Source: Heterotrichella gracilis (lineage: Eukaryota > Sar > Xanthophyceae > Tribonematales > Xanthonemataceae). Taken from it: 64,000 nucleotides of DNA. A model generated the notes under the pieces. It was not told where the DNA came from, did no database searches, and saw only the letters and a program-made list of their open reading frames with translations. A program made the translations under genes and the position numbers. The first letter of the stretch is position 1. Every line of letters begins with the position of its first letter. This document shows, one piece after another, positions 33,216 to 44,400 of the stretch. The stretch is taken from the NCBI GenBank assembly GCA_032358255.1, contig JAULBX010026829.1, forward strand, positions 62,001 through 126,000, written 5' to 3'.

Positions 33216-36200
33216 AATTTCCTGTAGGTGAGCGCAAGCCACGTGATCCCAAACCACGCCAGGAAAAACAGGGACTCTAACCCCAGGTAGCCCCAGGGGG
33301 AGCTCCATTTCACGTCGTAGTATTCCAGCATCTGCAGGGGGCAGGGAAAGGGGCACATTAAATTTGCAGAGGGTAATGAGTTGTTTTATAGGAGCTCCAT
33401 TTCACATCGTAGTATTACAGCATTTGAAATGGAGGGCAGGGAAAGGGGGCACAAGAAATAACTGCAAAGCATAATGAGTTGTATTTTTAGGAGCTCCATT
33501 TAACATCGCAGTATTCCATCATTTGCAAGGGGGCAGGGAACGCGGCACATTGCAATACACTTGCACCAGTTGGCACAACAAAAGTCAACTTGCTCTGTAT
33601 TACACAGGCTCTAGGAAAAATTGTGGGTATGCTTACATATGCTTTCATGGGTCATTGAAAAGTGTGTTCGTTTGGGGGTTCTCAGGGGGTTGCGTACCGG
33701 CTGGCCGAAAACGGTTGCGTTCCTCCACGTGTCATTGGAGTTGAACTGGTTGACCAGCAGTGCGAAGAAGGCCCAGCGCTGGGGCACCAGGTAGGAGTAC
33801 CACACCCAATACTTGGGCATGTCGGGGACGCGGATGAGGTAGCCAGAGAAGAACATTCCGAACACCATGTAGGCAGGGAGGGCGCCGTTGGCGGTGTCGA
33901 TGTTGGGGGATAGGGTGGCGATGCCGTAGGCGGCCACTGCACGAATGGGAGGAGGGGGTTGGTGAGGGGAGGTGGGGTGGGGGTTATGCCGTACGCGGCG
34001 ACTGCGCGGGTGGGGATGGGTTTTGGGTGGGGGTGGAGGTGGTGGTAGTAAATGAGGGGGTGGGGGGGGTGCAGTGCCACTGCACATGTGGGTGGAGAGT
34101 TAGATGAAAGCGGGGTTGGATGGAGGGGTGAGGTGAGGATGCGGGTGAAGGGGGTGGTGCAAGGGGGACAAGAAAGGGGTTAAAGGAGGCCAAAGTCGTG
34201 ATCACTACCATCCATCACAATCCATCACCATCACCACCCCACTGCCCCTGAACCAGCAGCACCACCCCCCACCCACCTATTCCGAATGCAGTTGTGACTG
34301 CAAACACCAGGAACACCAGCAGCAGCAGCAGCACCAGCACCAGCACCACCACACCCACAGCAACAGCACCACCACCACCACCACCATCCAGTTATGCCAA
34401 CGGCCGCTATAATCGCACACACTCCCCCCCCTCTGAATGCAACGACGGGTTGTACCACCTCACCCACCTATTCCAAAGGCTGTTGTGACCGCAAACACCA
34501 GGAACACCACCACCCACTGGCCCTGCATGTCCAGCGCAAAGTAGATGGCAAGGGTGAAGATCACGTTCACGATGGTGGAGATGAACAGCTCCTCAGCCAC
34601 CTTGAACAGCAGGTAGGTGATGGGCTGGTATAACCCGTCGTTGCGCTCCCTGCAGGGGGGTGAATTAGGGTTCAGGGTTCTCTTTAGGGTTCCAAGCGAC
34701 TTTGAACAGCAGGTGGGTGATGGGCTGGTACAGGCCGTCGTTGCGCTCCCTGCAGGGGGGAAAATAGAGGGAAATCAAGGGTTTGGATGCCTAACGTTTA
34801 GGGGTTTAATCCACCTTGAACAGCAGGTAGGTGATGGGCTGGTACAATCCGTCTTTGCGTTCGCTGCAGGGGGGTGAATTAGGGTTTAAATGCAAAGATG
34901 TAGGGTTTACTGTGGGGTTTGGGGCCGCCTTGAACACCAGGAAGGTAATGGGCTGGTGCAACCCGTCATTGCGCACCCTGCAGGAGACATACCTGGTTTC
35001 TGTATGGCAAGGATACAGGTTCTTTCTCCAATCCAGGAGGCATGTACCTATGATTGGCTTGGGCAACACAGCACGCAACCCATATCAAAATTGTGGGATT
35101 TCTGCTTTTTAACAACCCTTGCCCGCACCTGACGTAGAGCGGCCGCTCCAGCACCAGCGTAGGCACATATGCAGCCGCGCCGAACGACCCCCCCACGGGT
35201 ATGAAGAATAACACCCCCGCGATATTGAGCAGGTTGGTGCTGGAGGGGTCCCCGCAAATGTTGAGCCATATTGTGACAAAGAGAAGGGTGAAAATGACCT
35301 TGTCGGCGCAGCGGGGGAGCACGAATGTGGGGTCCTTGAAATCGGACTTGATGCGGTACTGCGGGGGGCGGGGGAGGGGGGTAAAATGGTGTGAGTACAT
35401 GTGGTGGGCAGCCAAGGGGTGGGGGTGGGGGGTGCGAATCGGATTTGAGATCGAGTGATTCACGCAAATGTTGAGCCAAATGGTGACAAAGTGAAGGGTG
35501 AAAATGACCTTGTCAACCCAGCAAGGGAGCACGATTGTGGGGTGCTTAAAGTCGGACATAATGAATGAGCACCCTTGCCCGGCACATAATTAGGGTTCCA
35601 GCTTTGCAGGGTTTCCCTCAGGGTCTACCTTGTACATGGTCTTCATGGCCCACCACACGGGGTTGGTGGTGGCACGCTTCACCTGCAGCTGCTTCAATGC
35701 CCGCTCACTGATCACCGCCCTGCTGCCACCCAGGTTGCTGAGCTCCCGCTCTGCCTGCTCCCTTGCAGGGGAGGAGGCGTAGGCCTCCACGAAGCGCTCC
35801 CCTTGGTTGAACTTGTCAGCCTGCGGGTGTGCCATGTTAGGTAAAGATTTCGATCGTTCTTCCTGCTGTTATGCGGGTACTCGGGTCCTGTTTGGTGTAA
35901 GGATTAGGCTTAGGGTGACCAGAGTTTAGGAGGTTGAAGGTAGAAGGTGGCCAGCTCTTGCTGTGCTTGTTCCTTTACAAGGAAGGAGGCATAGGCGCCC
36001 ACAAACTTGTGTATACATTTATAAGACCCCTTTTTCCTGCCAGTACATGTAATTTAAACAAACGCCCTGAAACAAAACCCTAACGGGTGTGCTCACCTCG
36101 GTAGTGATATCCACAATCCACTCGGCGGGGTTGGTCTTCTGGGTGGCGGAGCCGTCATCTGTGCGCAATGTGGAGAAATGCTCGATCATGGGTCCCCCGT

Positions 36201-39200
36201 TGGGCCCAAAATAGATGGTTTTCCCCCTCAGCAGCATTAGGACCCTGTCAAATAGCTTGAATGTGAAGGGGGTGGGGGAGTGCACCGTGGCGCACAGTGT
36301 GATGCCCAGCGAGCACAGGCCCTTGACCACTGTCATCACCTGAATGCCAGAGGGGGAAAACCACATGTTAGGAAGACGAGGGGAGGTCACATGTCACATG
36401 TAGGGAGTTCAGTCGCATGGTAGGACCCAAAGGTGGGATGTCCAAACTTTAGGACCCTGGTCAAATTGGGTTGAATGTGAAGGGGGTAGGGGAGTGCACC
36501 GTGGCGCACAGTGTGATCCCCAATGAGCACAGGCCCTTGACCACTGTCATCACCTGAATGCCAAAATGGGACCAAATGTTGGTACGAGGAGGGAGGTAAA
36601 TCAGATGCCAGATTTGGGGGGTGAGGCACGTGTTAGTATGGGAAGGGAGGTCTTAAGTCGCGTGTAGTCTAAGGTGGGGATGTGTGAACTTTTTTAGACT
36701 CCCAACAAAATCGCGTTTGAATGTGAAACGGGTGGGAGAGTGCACTGAGACGCACAGGGTTACCCTACCAAACCCTACACCGCTGCAAGTAGCCTACCTC
36801 GTTGGCGGTAAAGGAGTCCAGGCCCGTGGTTGGCTCGTCCAGGAACAAAACTCTAGGCTGGGTCACAAGGGCGATGCCAACCTGCGAGAACCGGAAATTA
36901 ATTCATGGGATTTGTAAAGGCTCATGGAAATGGGTACTCACAACCATGTCATGCACACCCCACAACCCTCGAAAAACATACACATCCACACAGGCGCCCT
37001 CATTGCACTGAACCCCAAAAAATGTACATTCATATTCTGCACATGCTTAAGAAGATTCCAGTGTGGCTTACGTTGACACGCTTGGCTTGCCCCCCTGAGA
37101 TTCCCCGCGTCATTGGGTCCCCTATCCGCACATCGCGGCAGGTCTCCAGCCCCAGCTGGGAAATAACCCCGTTCACCTGCATAAAAATGTGGCCTTATTC
37201 ACATTTGAACAAAAACAAACTGCACATCGGTTGGATGGGCATATAAATATGTGAGAGGACTAAGGGGGGGTCTGTAGTTGCTGCACCGTTTGTGAATCCT
37301 GCACGCCTGTGGCCAGCTATTTCACAGACCATGAAAAGTGCAGCGCCACAGGCTGTTTCGCATGTCGCAGGCCCCGCGCTAGGCGAGTCTTCCCCCTCCC
37401 CCCACCTGGTCTATCTTTGCCTGTAGGGGCTCCCGCCTGTCCCGCTTCATCTCAGCGGTGTACATAAGCATCTCATACACAGTCAGCACTGGGACAAGCG
37501 TGTCTGTACAAGGGGGGGGGAGTACTTTAATGTTTATGACAACCAACTTTGCATTATGTTTATGAGATGATAATCTTGCATGTATATGTTTGTAAAAGCC
37601 ATTGTCATCTCAGCGGTGTACATGAGCATCTCATACACAGTCAGCACTGGGACAAGCGTGTCTGCACAGGGGGGGGAACACATTTTAATGCCTTTTATTA
37701 TCAACGCCCTTTCTTCATTATGTTTCTAGATTGATAATATTTTCCAATTTTGTAAAGTTTATAAAAGCATTTTTTATCTCTGAGTGTACCTCCACATCTC
37801 ATACACAGTCAGCACCGGGACAAGCGTGTCTGCACAGGAACAAAAAAAATGATTTCTTTTACTAACAAAACAAAACGTACAAAAACAAAAATGATGCTGT
37901 TCCATGTCTTTTGTCAAGGGGGGGAGGGCGGAATCATATTCGCAATGTTCATCCACATCTCGTGGTGATCAGGGGTGTTAATCCTCACCAAACTGCTCCA
38001 CATATCCTGTGTATCTCCTGAGGAACATGGGGGAGGGCTTGGCGCCACCAAACTCCAGTGTCCCCTCAACGCTGCCCACAGTCTTGCGTCCAGCCAGGAT
38101 GTCTGGGAGTGTACACGAGAGGGAGTACTTATATACAGCATGCATATAGATAGCACGCATTCCCGCTTCAATGCATGCATACATGTAGCGAGCATCCTTA
38201 TACATAGCATGCATCCGAGATTGAAAGCAAGAAATGTATGCCCATACACGTCGCTTGCCGACAGGAATCGAATCATACACGCAGGAGGACGAGGATCTAT
38301 GGGCAGGGAAACAAATATGGACGCACAGTGACTACATGGAACCGACAACAAACTACTAAAATGCTATCAGCATGCCTTGTGCTGCCCCTACATTCCCCTG
38401 CCTCACACGCCTGCCGCAATGCACCCAATTGAACACCCTGCTTGTCCGAAATGTACGATCACCAGTGCTGCCATATCCATCTAAGGTATTAGGGTTTACA
38501 CGTTCAGGGTTTAGGGTTTATGTTTGCGCTCACCCAGCAGAGTAGTCTTCCCACACCCACTCGGACCCATCTGCACACAAGGGGGGCGCATCATAGTCAG
38601 GCACACATTGCGATTCACGAATCTGCTATTTTGTTACGGGAAAGCACAACAGCGCAAGGCATGCCAGTGGAGCAGCTCAAAATGAAACAAGTAATGATTA
38701 TAGTACAATAGCAGGCATTGCAGCTATCACACATGGCATGCAATGTAGACAGCAGTGACAACAGTGACAACAGGGCGCGGCACACAGCCATGATACATGG
38801 CAGGCATCCACGTGTGGCGTTCGTTGCACCCGCCAGCCTGTGGCTCAGGGGTTTTGTCTCTCACCAGCGCCGCCAGCTGCCCCAGGTTGAAGAATGCGCT
38901 GACATGTGTCAGCCTGAGGTTTAGGGGTTCGTGCTGTAAGGTTTAGGGTTTTGTGCCTCACCAGCGCCGCCAGCTGCCCAGGGTTGAAAAATGCGCTGAC
39001 ATGTGACAGCAGTTGGATCTTCTCCTTCTTGTTGGTGTGGTGCGTGACGGTGTAGGTGAGGTCCTGGCAGGAGGGGGGCAATTAGGGTTTAGGGTTTTGG
39101 GAGAGTGACTCACTCAGTGAGGAGGTTGCAAGAGTTCACACGCGCCAAAGCACCCTCCCCCACAACCACCCACCACCGCCACCAACACCCACCTGGAACG

Positions 39201-39294
39201 TGATCCTCAGCCCATTGGGCGTGTTTGTGTCGTCAATAACCTCCTCAGGATCCACCACCCCATTGGGGTCAGTGGCAAGCTCCACCCCTGCCAT
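33203..39294 (-). CDS. ABCG-family half-size ABC transporter
   Basis: Thirteen predicted minus-strand exons: 39294-39193, 39063-38962, 38570-38534, 38102-37989, 37503-37406, 37176-37072, 36881-36798, 36339-36097, 35820-35629, 35358-35129, 34649-34468, 33936-33698, 33331-33203; 618 aa, phases agree throughout. The nucleotide-binding domain comes first: Walker A GPSGCGKTT (about 70-78), signature ISGGQ (about 177-181), Walker B VLFLDEP (about 197-203), His switch in ATVHS (about 234). A six-helix membrane domain follows, with typical ABCG stretches (FTLLFVTIWLNI, NDGLYQPITYLLFKVAEEL, VFGMFFSGYLI, YLVPQRWAFFALLVNQF). NBD before membrane domain and this length define an ABCG half-transporter, which works as a dimer exporting lipids or other hydrophobic compounds. 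The substrate cannot be inferred. Confidence 0.92.
33290..33545 (-). repeat. Start of the last ABCG exon repeated twice upstream
   Basis: GGAGCTCCATTTCACGTCGTAGTATTCCAGCAT…GGGCAGGGAA (plus-strand reading) at about 33299 recurs near 33390 and 33490. The two upstream copies have lost the CTGCAG acceptor. Confidence 0.8.
34197..34390. repeat. Trinucleotide-type microsatellite in an ABCG intron
   Basis: Runs of CAC, CAT, CAG and ACC triplets lie inside the intron between exons 34649-34468 and 33936-33698. It is simple sequence. Confidence 0.8.
34600..34990 (-). repeat. Four tandem copies of an ABCG exon start
   Basis: The unit TTGAACAGCAGGTAGGTGAT…GTCGTTGCGCTCCCTGCAG (plus-strand reading), covering the start of exon 34649-34468, occurs at about 34602, 34700, 34815 and 34931. 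Telomere-type AGGGTTTAGGG pieces follow each copy. Each carries an intact-looking acceptor, so several start points for this exon are possible. Confidence 0.88.
35459..35560 (-). repeat. Decayed duplicate of a transmembrane exon of the ABCG gene
   Basis: The stretch reads SDFKHPTIVLPCWVDKVIFT…VTIWLNIC on the minus strand and matches the start of the used exon 35358-35129 (SDFKDPTFVLPRCADKVIFT…). The frame is open but I see no good acceptor in front of it, so it is probably not spliced in. Confidence 0.75.
36240..36775 (-). repeat. Three copies of an ABCG exon-8 segment
   Basis: The start of exon 36339-36097 with its acceptor (GTGCACCGTGGCGCACAGTGTGAT … GTCATCACCTGAATGCCA) is copied at about 36440-36570 and partly at 36695-36770. 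The second copy is nearly exact, including the acceptor. Confidence 0.85.
37460..37835 (-). repeat. Three copies of the start of ABCG exon 5
   Basis: CATCTCATACACAGTCAGCA(C)…GGGACAAGCGTGTCTG(C/T)ACA occurs at about 37470, 37627 and 37796. The most 3' copy on the minus strand (37503) continues into the open frame. Confidence 0.88.
38862..39005 (-). repeat. Two copies of the end of ABCG exon 2
   Basis: CTCACCAGCGCCGCCAGCTGCCC…AGGTTGAA(G/A)AATGCGCTGACATGTG appears at about 38862 and 38957 with GGTTTAGGG-type heptamers between them. Both include the donor site. Confidence 0.88.
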
Positions 39295-41402
39295 CCCGCC
39301 CTACACAGCCTCCCTGGACCACACACAGGGGAGAAGTCGCCAGGTGCCCTGTATTTAGGGTTTAAGGGTTACGTTTTAGGGTTCACACGCGAGCCCAGTC
39401 GCATTGCACAGGCGGCTTAGGCCCGAGCACCAGAGCAGGGTTTTGCAGCGTGGGGCTGTTTGCGACGAATTCAGTCCTGCCCAGCGTGATGTACATGCGC
39501 ACGCAACCCCAGCGTGGACAGGTGTGCACGATATGCAGTAGCGTTGCGGTTGGGTTGGCACGGGGGATGTGAGTGGATGGGTACTACACTGCATTCCACG
39601 GGGCGCAGCAGCAGTTGTGGCCATAAGGCCTGCGCCTTGCAAGCAGCATGAAAGGGTGCTGATGCACTCTGCTCCCACCAGCACAGAGTGACTGCAAAAC
39701 CTGAGGTGCAAGGTACTGTGGCCAGGGCACAGGCTAGGCTACAAGGGGATGTGTGCACCTGTGGCCTGAGGGCCCACACACTGCACACTAGACCCTTGCA
39801 ACTGGCCCACACAGGCACCTCTCATGGAACACACGTAAAACCCCCACTTGTGGGCACGGCACTCTCAAGCCAGTGCACGGATGGCTGCCACTCCCGCCCC
39901 TGCACTGTGCACTGGGTGCAGCTCAGTGCTGGGGTGGGGATAGCAGAATTCGTGCACTGGCTTGAGTCCCGTCTCCACAGAAAGGGTTTTATACGGGTGG
40001 CCCATTTGTGGTGCCTGTATGGCCCCAAAGTGACAAATAGACATGTACAGCTTAGCTAGCACACACGATGTGTAGGGGGAGGGTGGGTTTGTGCTTCCCA
40101 CCACACGTGGCTTGGGGCTAGGCATACGAGTGCCACAAACAGGTATGGTCAGGACCTCACAGGCTCGAGTAGGGCTGGTTCGATCCGCGGCCCTCCTAGC
40201 CCTATGCCGGCCGAAAGGCAATCTCTGGCCTGGCATGCATGCACATAATACCCATGCTGCGCCGATGCTTCACCCAAACCGGGTGCCCTAGTCCTCAAGC
40301 AACCCACCAGATTGCCATAAACGTAATATATTCATAAAGCACTGGAGTTAACCGCATACTTCCTGCAGAAAGCTCCTGAACAGCCCTGCTCTGCCATGCA
40401 TGCACATGAACAAACCAGTCTGCGCTAGAAATCTCAAGACCCCTGGCTCGCAAGTGCACACCGGCCCAGGCACCAGCATCCCTAACGTTTCACCGCGTTT
40501 CCCTGCTCCGGGCAACGATAAGTCCACCGTACCTGTCGAGTGTCCTCACAAGCTTCCCCCAACTTGCGTCACAAATACTGTGTGGTGCCCCAGCTGAGCT
40601 CCGTTCTCTCAACGCTGCAGCGGATGGTCGACTCCCCGAGCGTCGTGGTATGGCTCACGGAACGCTTTGCTGCATGATATGCAGTCGCCACTGTACTTGT
40701 GCGCGCATATATTCTGAATAGGGAGCCCGTTTCGGTTGTGGCACGGGCTCGGGTGGATGATGCTGAGCCGGAAAAGCTTACCTAACTCCCCTCCATGCCA
40801 GACCCTAGCTTAGGGTTCTCAGCACCCAATGGTGCAAGCAACTCCAGCACAGGCCAGGAAGACCGAGCGACACCTTTCTGGCTACTTAGCTGGCCCGATT
40901 TAAAATTCGACTGAGGATCTAGTCTTCGTGATGATCATTCCACGCTGCAGCCAGCAATATGGTTGTAGTTACATGGCATTGCGCGAGGCATCCCCATGTT
41001 GCGTGCTTCATGCGTGATGAGTGGCAGTGCACTCCCGTCAACCGCTGCCAAACCTTATAAGGCCAGGATGCTCTGCCAATAATGCCGCTCTTACAGGGCG
41101 CCAAGGTTTGCAACACTGCAGTGTACTGAAAGTATGTAAGACGCTATTGCTGCCCCTGCATTGGATACCCCTGACGCTACCCTTCCTTGGCCCAACCCCA
41201 CACCCCACCCGCCAAGCGCTATAGCCTCTGCCTCCACAGCCCTTTCCCATGGGCTGTAGAGAAAGTCTCTATGGCATATAGAAGCAAATAGCAGTGTCAA
41301 CCTACACCCCCTACGGTACATAGAAAGTGACTGCGATGGCGAGGGCAGCAGATCCCCTCCCTATGCCGCCCCCTCTCCCTCCTCCCCCTGCCCCACCCCG
41401 CC
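39295..41402. other. Intergenic stretch with a foldback element
   Basis: It should contain the ABCG promoter (left) and the 3' end of the MBD gene (right). A foldback lies at 39803-40023, and TGCATGCA occurs at 40237 and 40397. No gene is supported. Confidence 0.55.
39803..40023. repeat. Foldback (MITE-like) element, arms about 75 bp
   Basis: The inner arms are perfect: CTCAAGCCAGTGCACG (about 39867) against CGTGCACTGGCTTGAG (about 39949). Pairing continues outward with mismatches through CGTAAAACCC / GGGTTTTATACG and GGCCCACACAGGCACC / GGTGCCTGTATGGCC. The inner loop is about 67 bases. No open frame or clear target-site duplication was recognised. Confidence 0.75.
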
Positions 41403-44400
41403 TCATTCATCATCGTCATCATCCACCAGCGCAGCCTGGCGCCCCCGCGCTCGGGACACACGCGCCCGCGCCACATCCCCAAAATCCTCGTCATCCAGTC
41501 CCCCGGCAACCCCTCCCTCACCGCCGCCATCACCCGCATGACCCACCATGTGGAGGCGCGAACTGGCGCGCTGCCCGGCGCGGGGCGGGTGCTGCGCCTC
41601 CCATGCCGAGGGTCCCGGGCCTGCCATGTGGCGCTCCTTGCGCCCGCTGCGCCGCATGCCGCGCATCTCCTCGGCCTGCAGGCGCCGCGCCATGGCCTCG
41701 TCATCCTCGGGGCCGTCATCATAGCCGCCGCCGCCGCCTGCGCCATAACATTTCAATGCACATGACAAGGGATAACAATAACCAAATGGCTAGTATCGTC
41801 AATAGAAATCACTGATGACCAGAAATCCACAATAGTTACATAACATGATTTACAACAATATATTGCAACAGCGCCCCGCATCGTTCAATATGAATGTAGC
41901 CATACGTTATTCAGCTGCCGAATCAGTTAAGCACCAGCAGAGCTTTGGGGGTCAGGACACACTACGCTAAAAACTTGCATGCGCCCCCATCCCTCCCTCC
42001 CCTCACCTGTTTCGGAGTAGTCCACCTGTCGCCTGTTCCGCCTGCCCCTCCCCCCACTGGCCTCACTCCCCTCGGCACCTGACTCCTCCCCTCGCGACAG
42101 CTTGCTGCCACCCCCTTGCGCCCCTCCCCCGCCCACCCCCCGCAGGGAGTAGCTGGGCTGGTGTGCCGCCAGCTGGCTGATGGCGTTGCGTGGCGCCACG
42201 TGGCGCTTGAGCGCGTGGCGCAGCCCGTACAGGCGCAGCCGGACCGCCGCAAGCGTGCCTGCGTTAGGGTATTGGGTTAGGGAAGTTGGGTGTAGGGTTG
42301 GCATGTGTTTTTTCCCAGTGCAGCCAGCTGACGCGTGCTACAAACCAAAACCCTCAACCCCCACCTGCCATGTCCGCTGGCTGCACCGGGAAGGAGCACA
42401 GCTGCCAGTGCGGCTTGAGCCAATCGGGAAGCACCATGCTCTCAAGAACCACCAACAGCGCCATAAGCTGCTGTGGGGTGGAGGCCTTTTCCAATCCCCG
42501 CTGCAGCGCGTCCCATCCCAGGGAGGGCGAGCCGCTCCTCCAGGGATCCAGCGCATCCCCGGGGACCCCCTCTGCCAGCTCGAGTATCATGCTCCTCGTG
42601 GACTCGAATGGGGTGGGGGGTGGGGGTGGATCCACATCCATCAGGGCCGCCGCCTCCTACGCCACGGGATAATTTGTTGTTATTTTAGTATACATATCAG
42701 TCAATAAATTAGATACCATAAATATAAATGGGAATGCATACATATATAAATCAATACGGACATATCTATGCAGCCTGACCATGCACAAGGTGCATTGGTT
42801 ACGAAAGAGGAGTGAGTAAGAAAAGGGCACTGGCTCCTAGACCATGGACCCCACAATATGCCTACAAGGGTAGTAGTAATAACCCACCTGCGCCTCAGTT
42901 GGAGCCTCCTCGGCTTTTTCGGCGCTATCCTCCCCTTTGGCGGCCTCTGCCTTCTCCCTGGCAGCCTGCTCATAGGCCTTGAGCTGGGTGCGGTACTTGA
43001 GCAGCTCGACCCTAAGGGGGTTTTCGCGCAGGCCCCGCGTGTGCAGGTAGGTCACCAGGCGCTCCACATCGGCTGAGGTGGCATAATACTGCAGGAGGAA
43101 ATCGGTGATTAGGCCAGCGAAAGTGGATATGCGCATTCGAGTGAATGCGGACAGGGGTCGAGCTCAGGGGGTTTAGGGTTTTTCATGCATGGTTTAGGGT
43201 TTTGTGCAGGCGCCGCGGATGCAGGTACCATGACCTTGACGAAGCGTAGTGTAGTGGCGGGCAAGGGCAGCAAGAAACAAACAAGCTGAGGCAACCGGTG
43301 CGTATATTGTATGTATATGTCTCCGGCAAGGTGCAGGACAGCTTCAGTAAACCCTAAACCCTACCTGCCACGATGTGCCAGGTGGCATGTCGTCGCGCAT
43401 GCGTGCGCCTGGCGGGGCGCCCTTGGTTGGTGTGTGTAGCGGTGAGGGTGCTGTGCCCAGCCTGCCACTCTGCTCAACCACCAGGAGGCCGGGGTGGTCA
43501 AACTGGGGGAAGCTGCCCGCTATCCAGTACCTGCGCGTGGGAGAGATTAGGGCTTAGGGTGGCAAAACTGGGGGACGCTGCCCGCTACCCAGTACCTAAA
43601 TTTGGGGGAGAATATAGGGTTTAGGTTTAGGGTTTGGGGTGTTCAAAATGGGGTCGCTGGTACCCATCACAAAGCACACACGCAGGGCAGGACAATGAAG
43701 GAGTAGACCCCTTGCAGTTGGTTATAGCTCAAGGTGTAAAGCTAGGCAGACATAAAAAAGGCACGCATTTTTGGAGTGCCTCTGTGCAACACCCAAAAAT
43801 ACCCTACACCCTGCACCCACCTGTTGCCGTGCCGGTCCGACCCCAGGCACTCCGACCTCGTCTCGCACAGGGGCAGCTGCTCCTGGAGCTCCCTGATGCG
43901 CCGCTGGGCGTCCTGGATGGGGTCTGGGGCAGGGGCGGGGTCCGGGGCCTGTGCGCGGGTGCGCCTGGGGGCTGGGGGCGGGGGCGCGGGCGCGGGGGCC
44001 TCTCCCTGTGGTGAGTGGGGGGGGGAGGCGTGGTATCACCAGGGGGTGCGGGACAAGAGGCTCAGTTTAGGTAATTGAGTTGAGACAGGATATTTGACCC
44101 ATGTGCAGCGGGTTATGACTATCCTGGTCCACTGGAGCTGCCCCCCTCCACCCACCAATTTCCACCCGCCCGTACCTTGGCCGCTGCGTCCTTGGCTGCC
44201 TTCTGCTCCCTCATCTCCCGGTTGATGCCCGCTCGCAGCTGCGTCACCTGCGCCCGCAGGTCGCGTGCCCGCTCCACGCACCCCGCCACGTGGTCGCGAC
44301 AGGTGGCGCTGTCTGCTGCCAGCTGGACAAGGAGCTGGAGGGTGGCCACGCGTTGGGGGGGGGTCAGGTCCCTGGGAGGAGGGGAGATTTAGGGGTAAAA

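Noticed and set aside
40110-40205. A tRNA-like stretch with GGTTCGATCC and complementary GGGCTAGG / CCTAGCCC
   Set aside because: The T-arm-like motif is not directly followed by the acceptor strand, the D- and anticodon arms cannot be drawn, and spacing is wrong.
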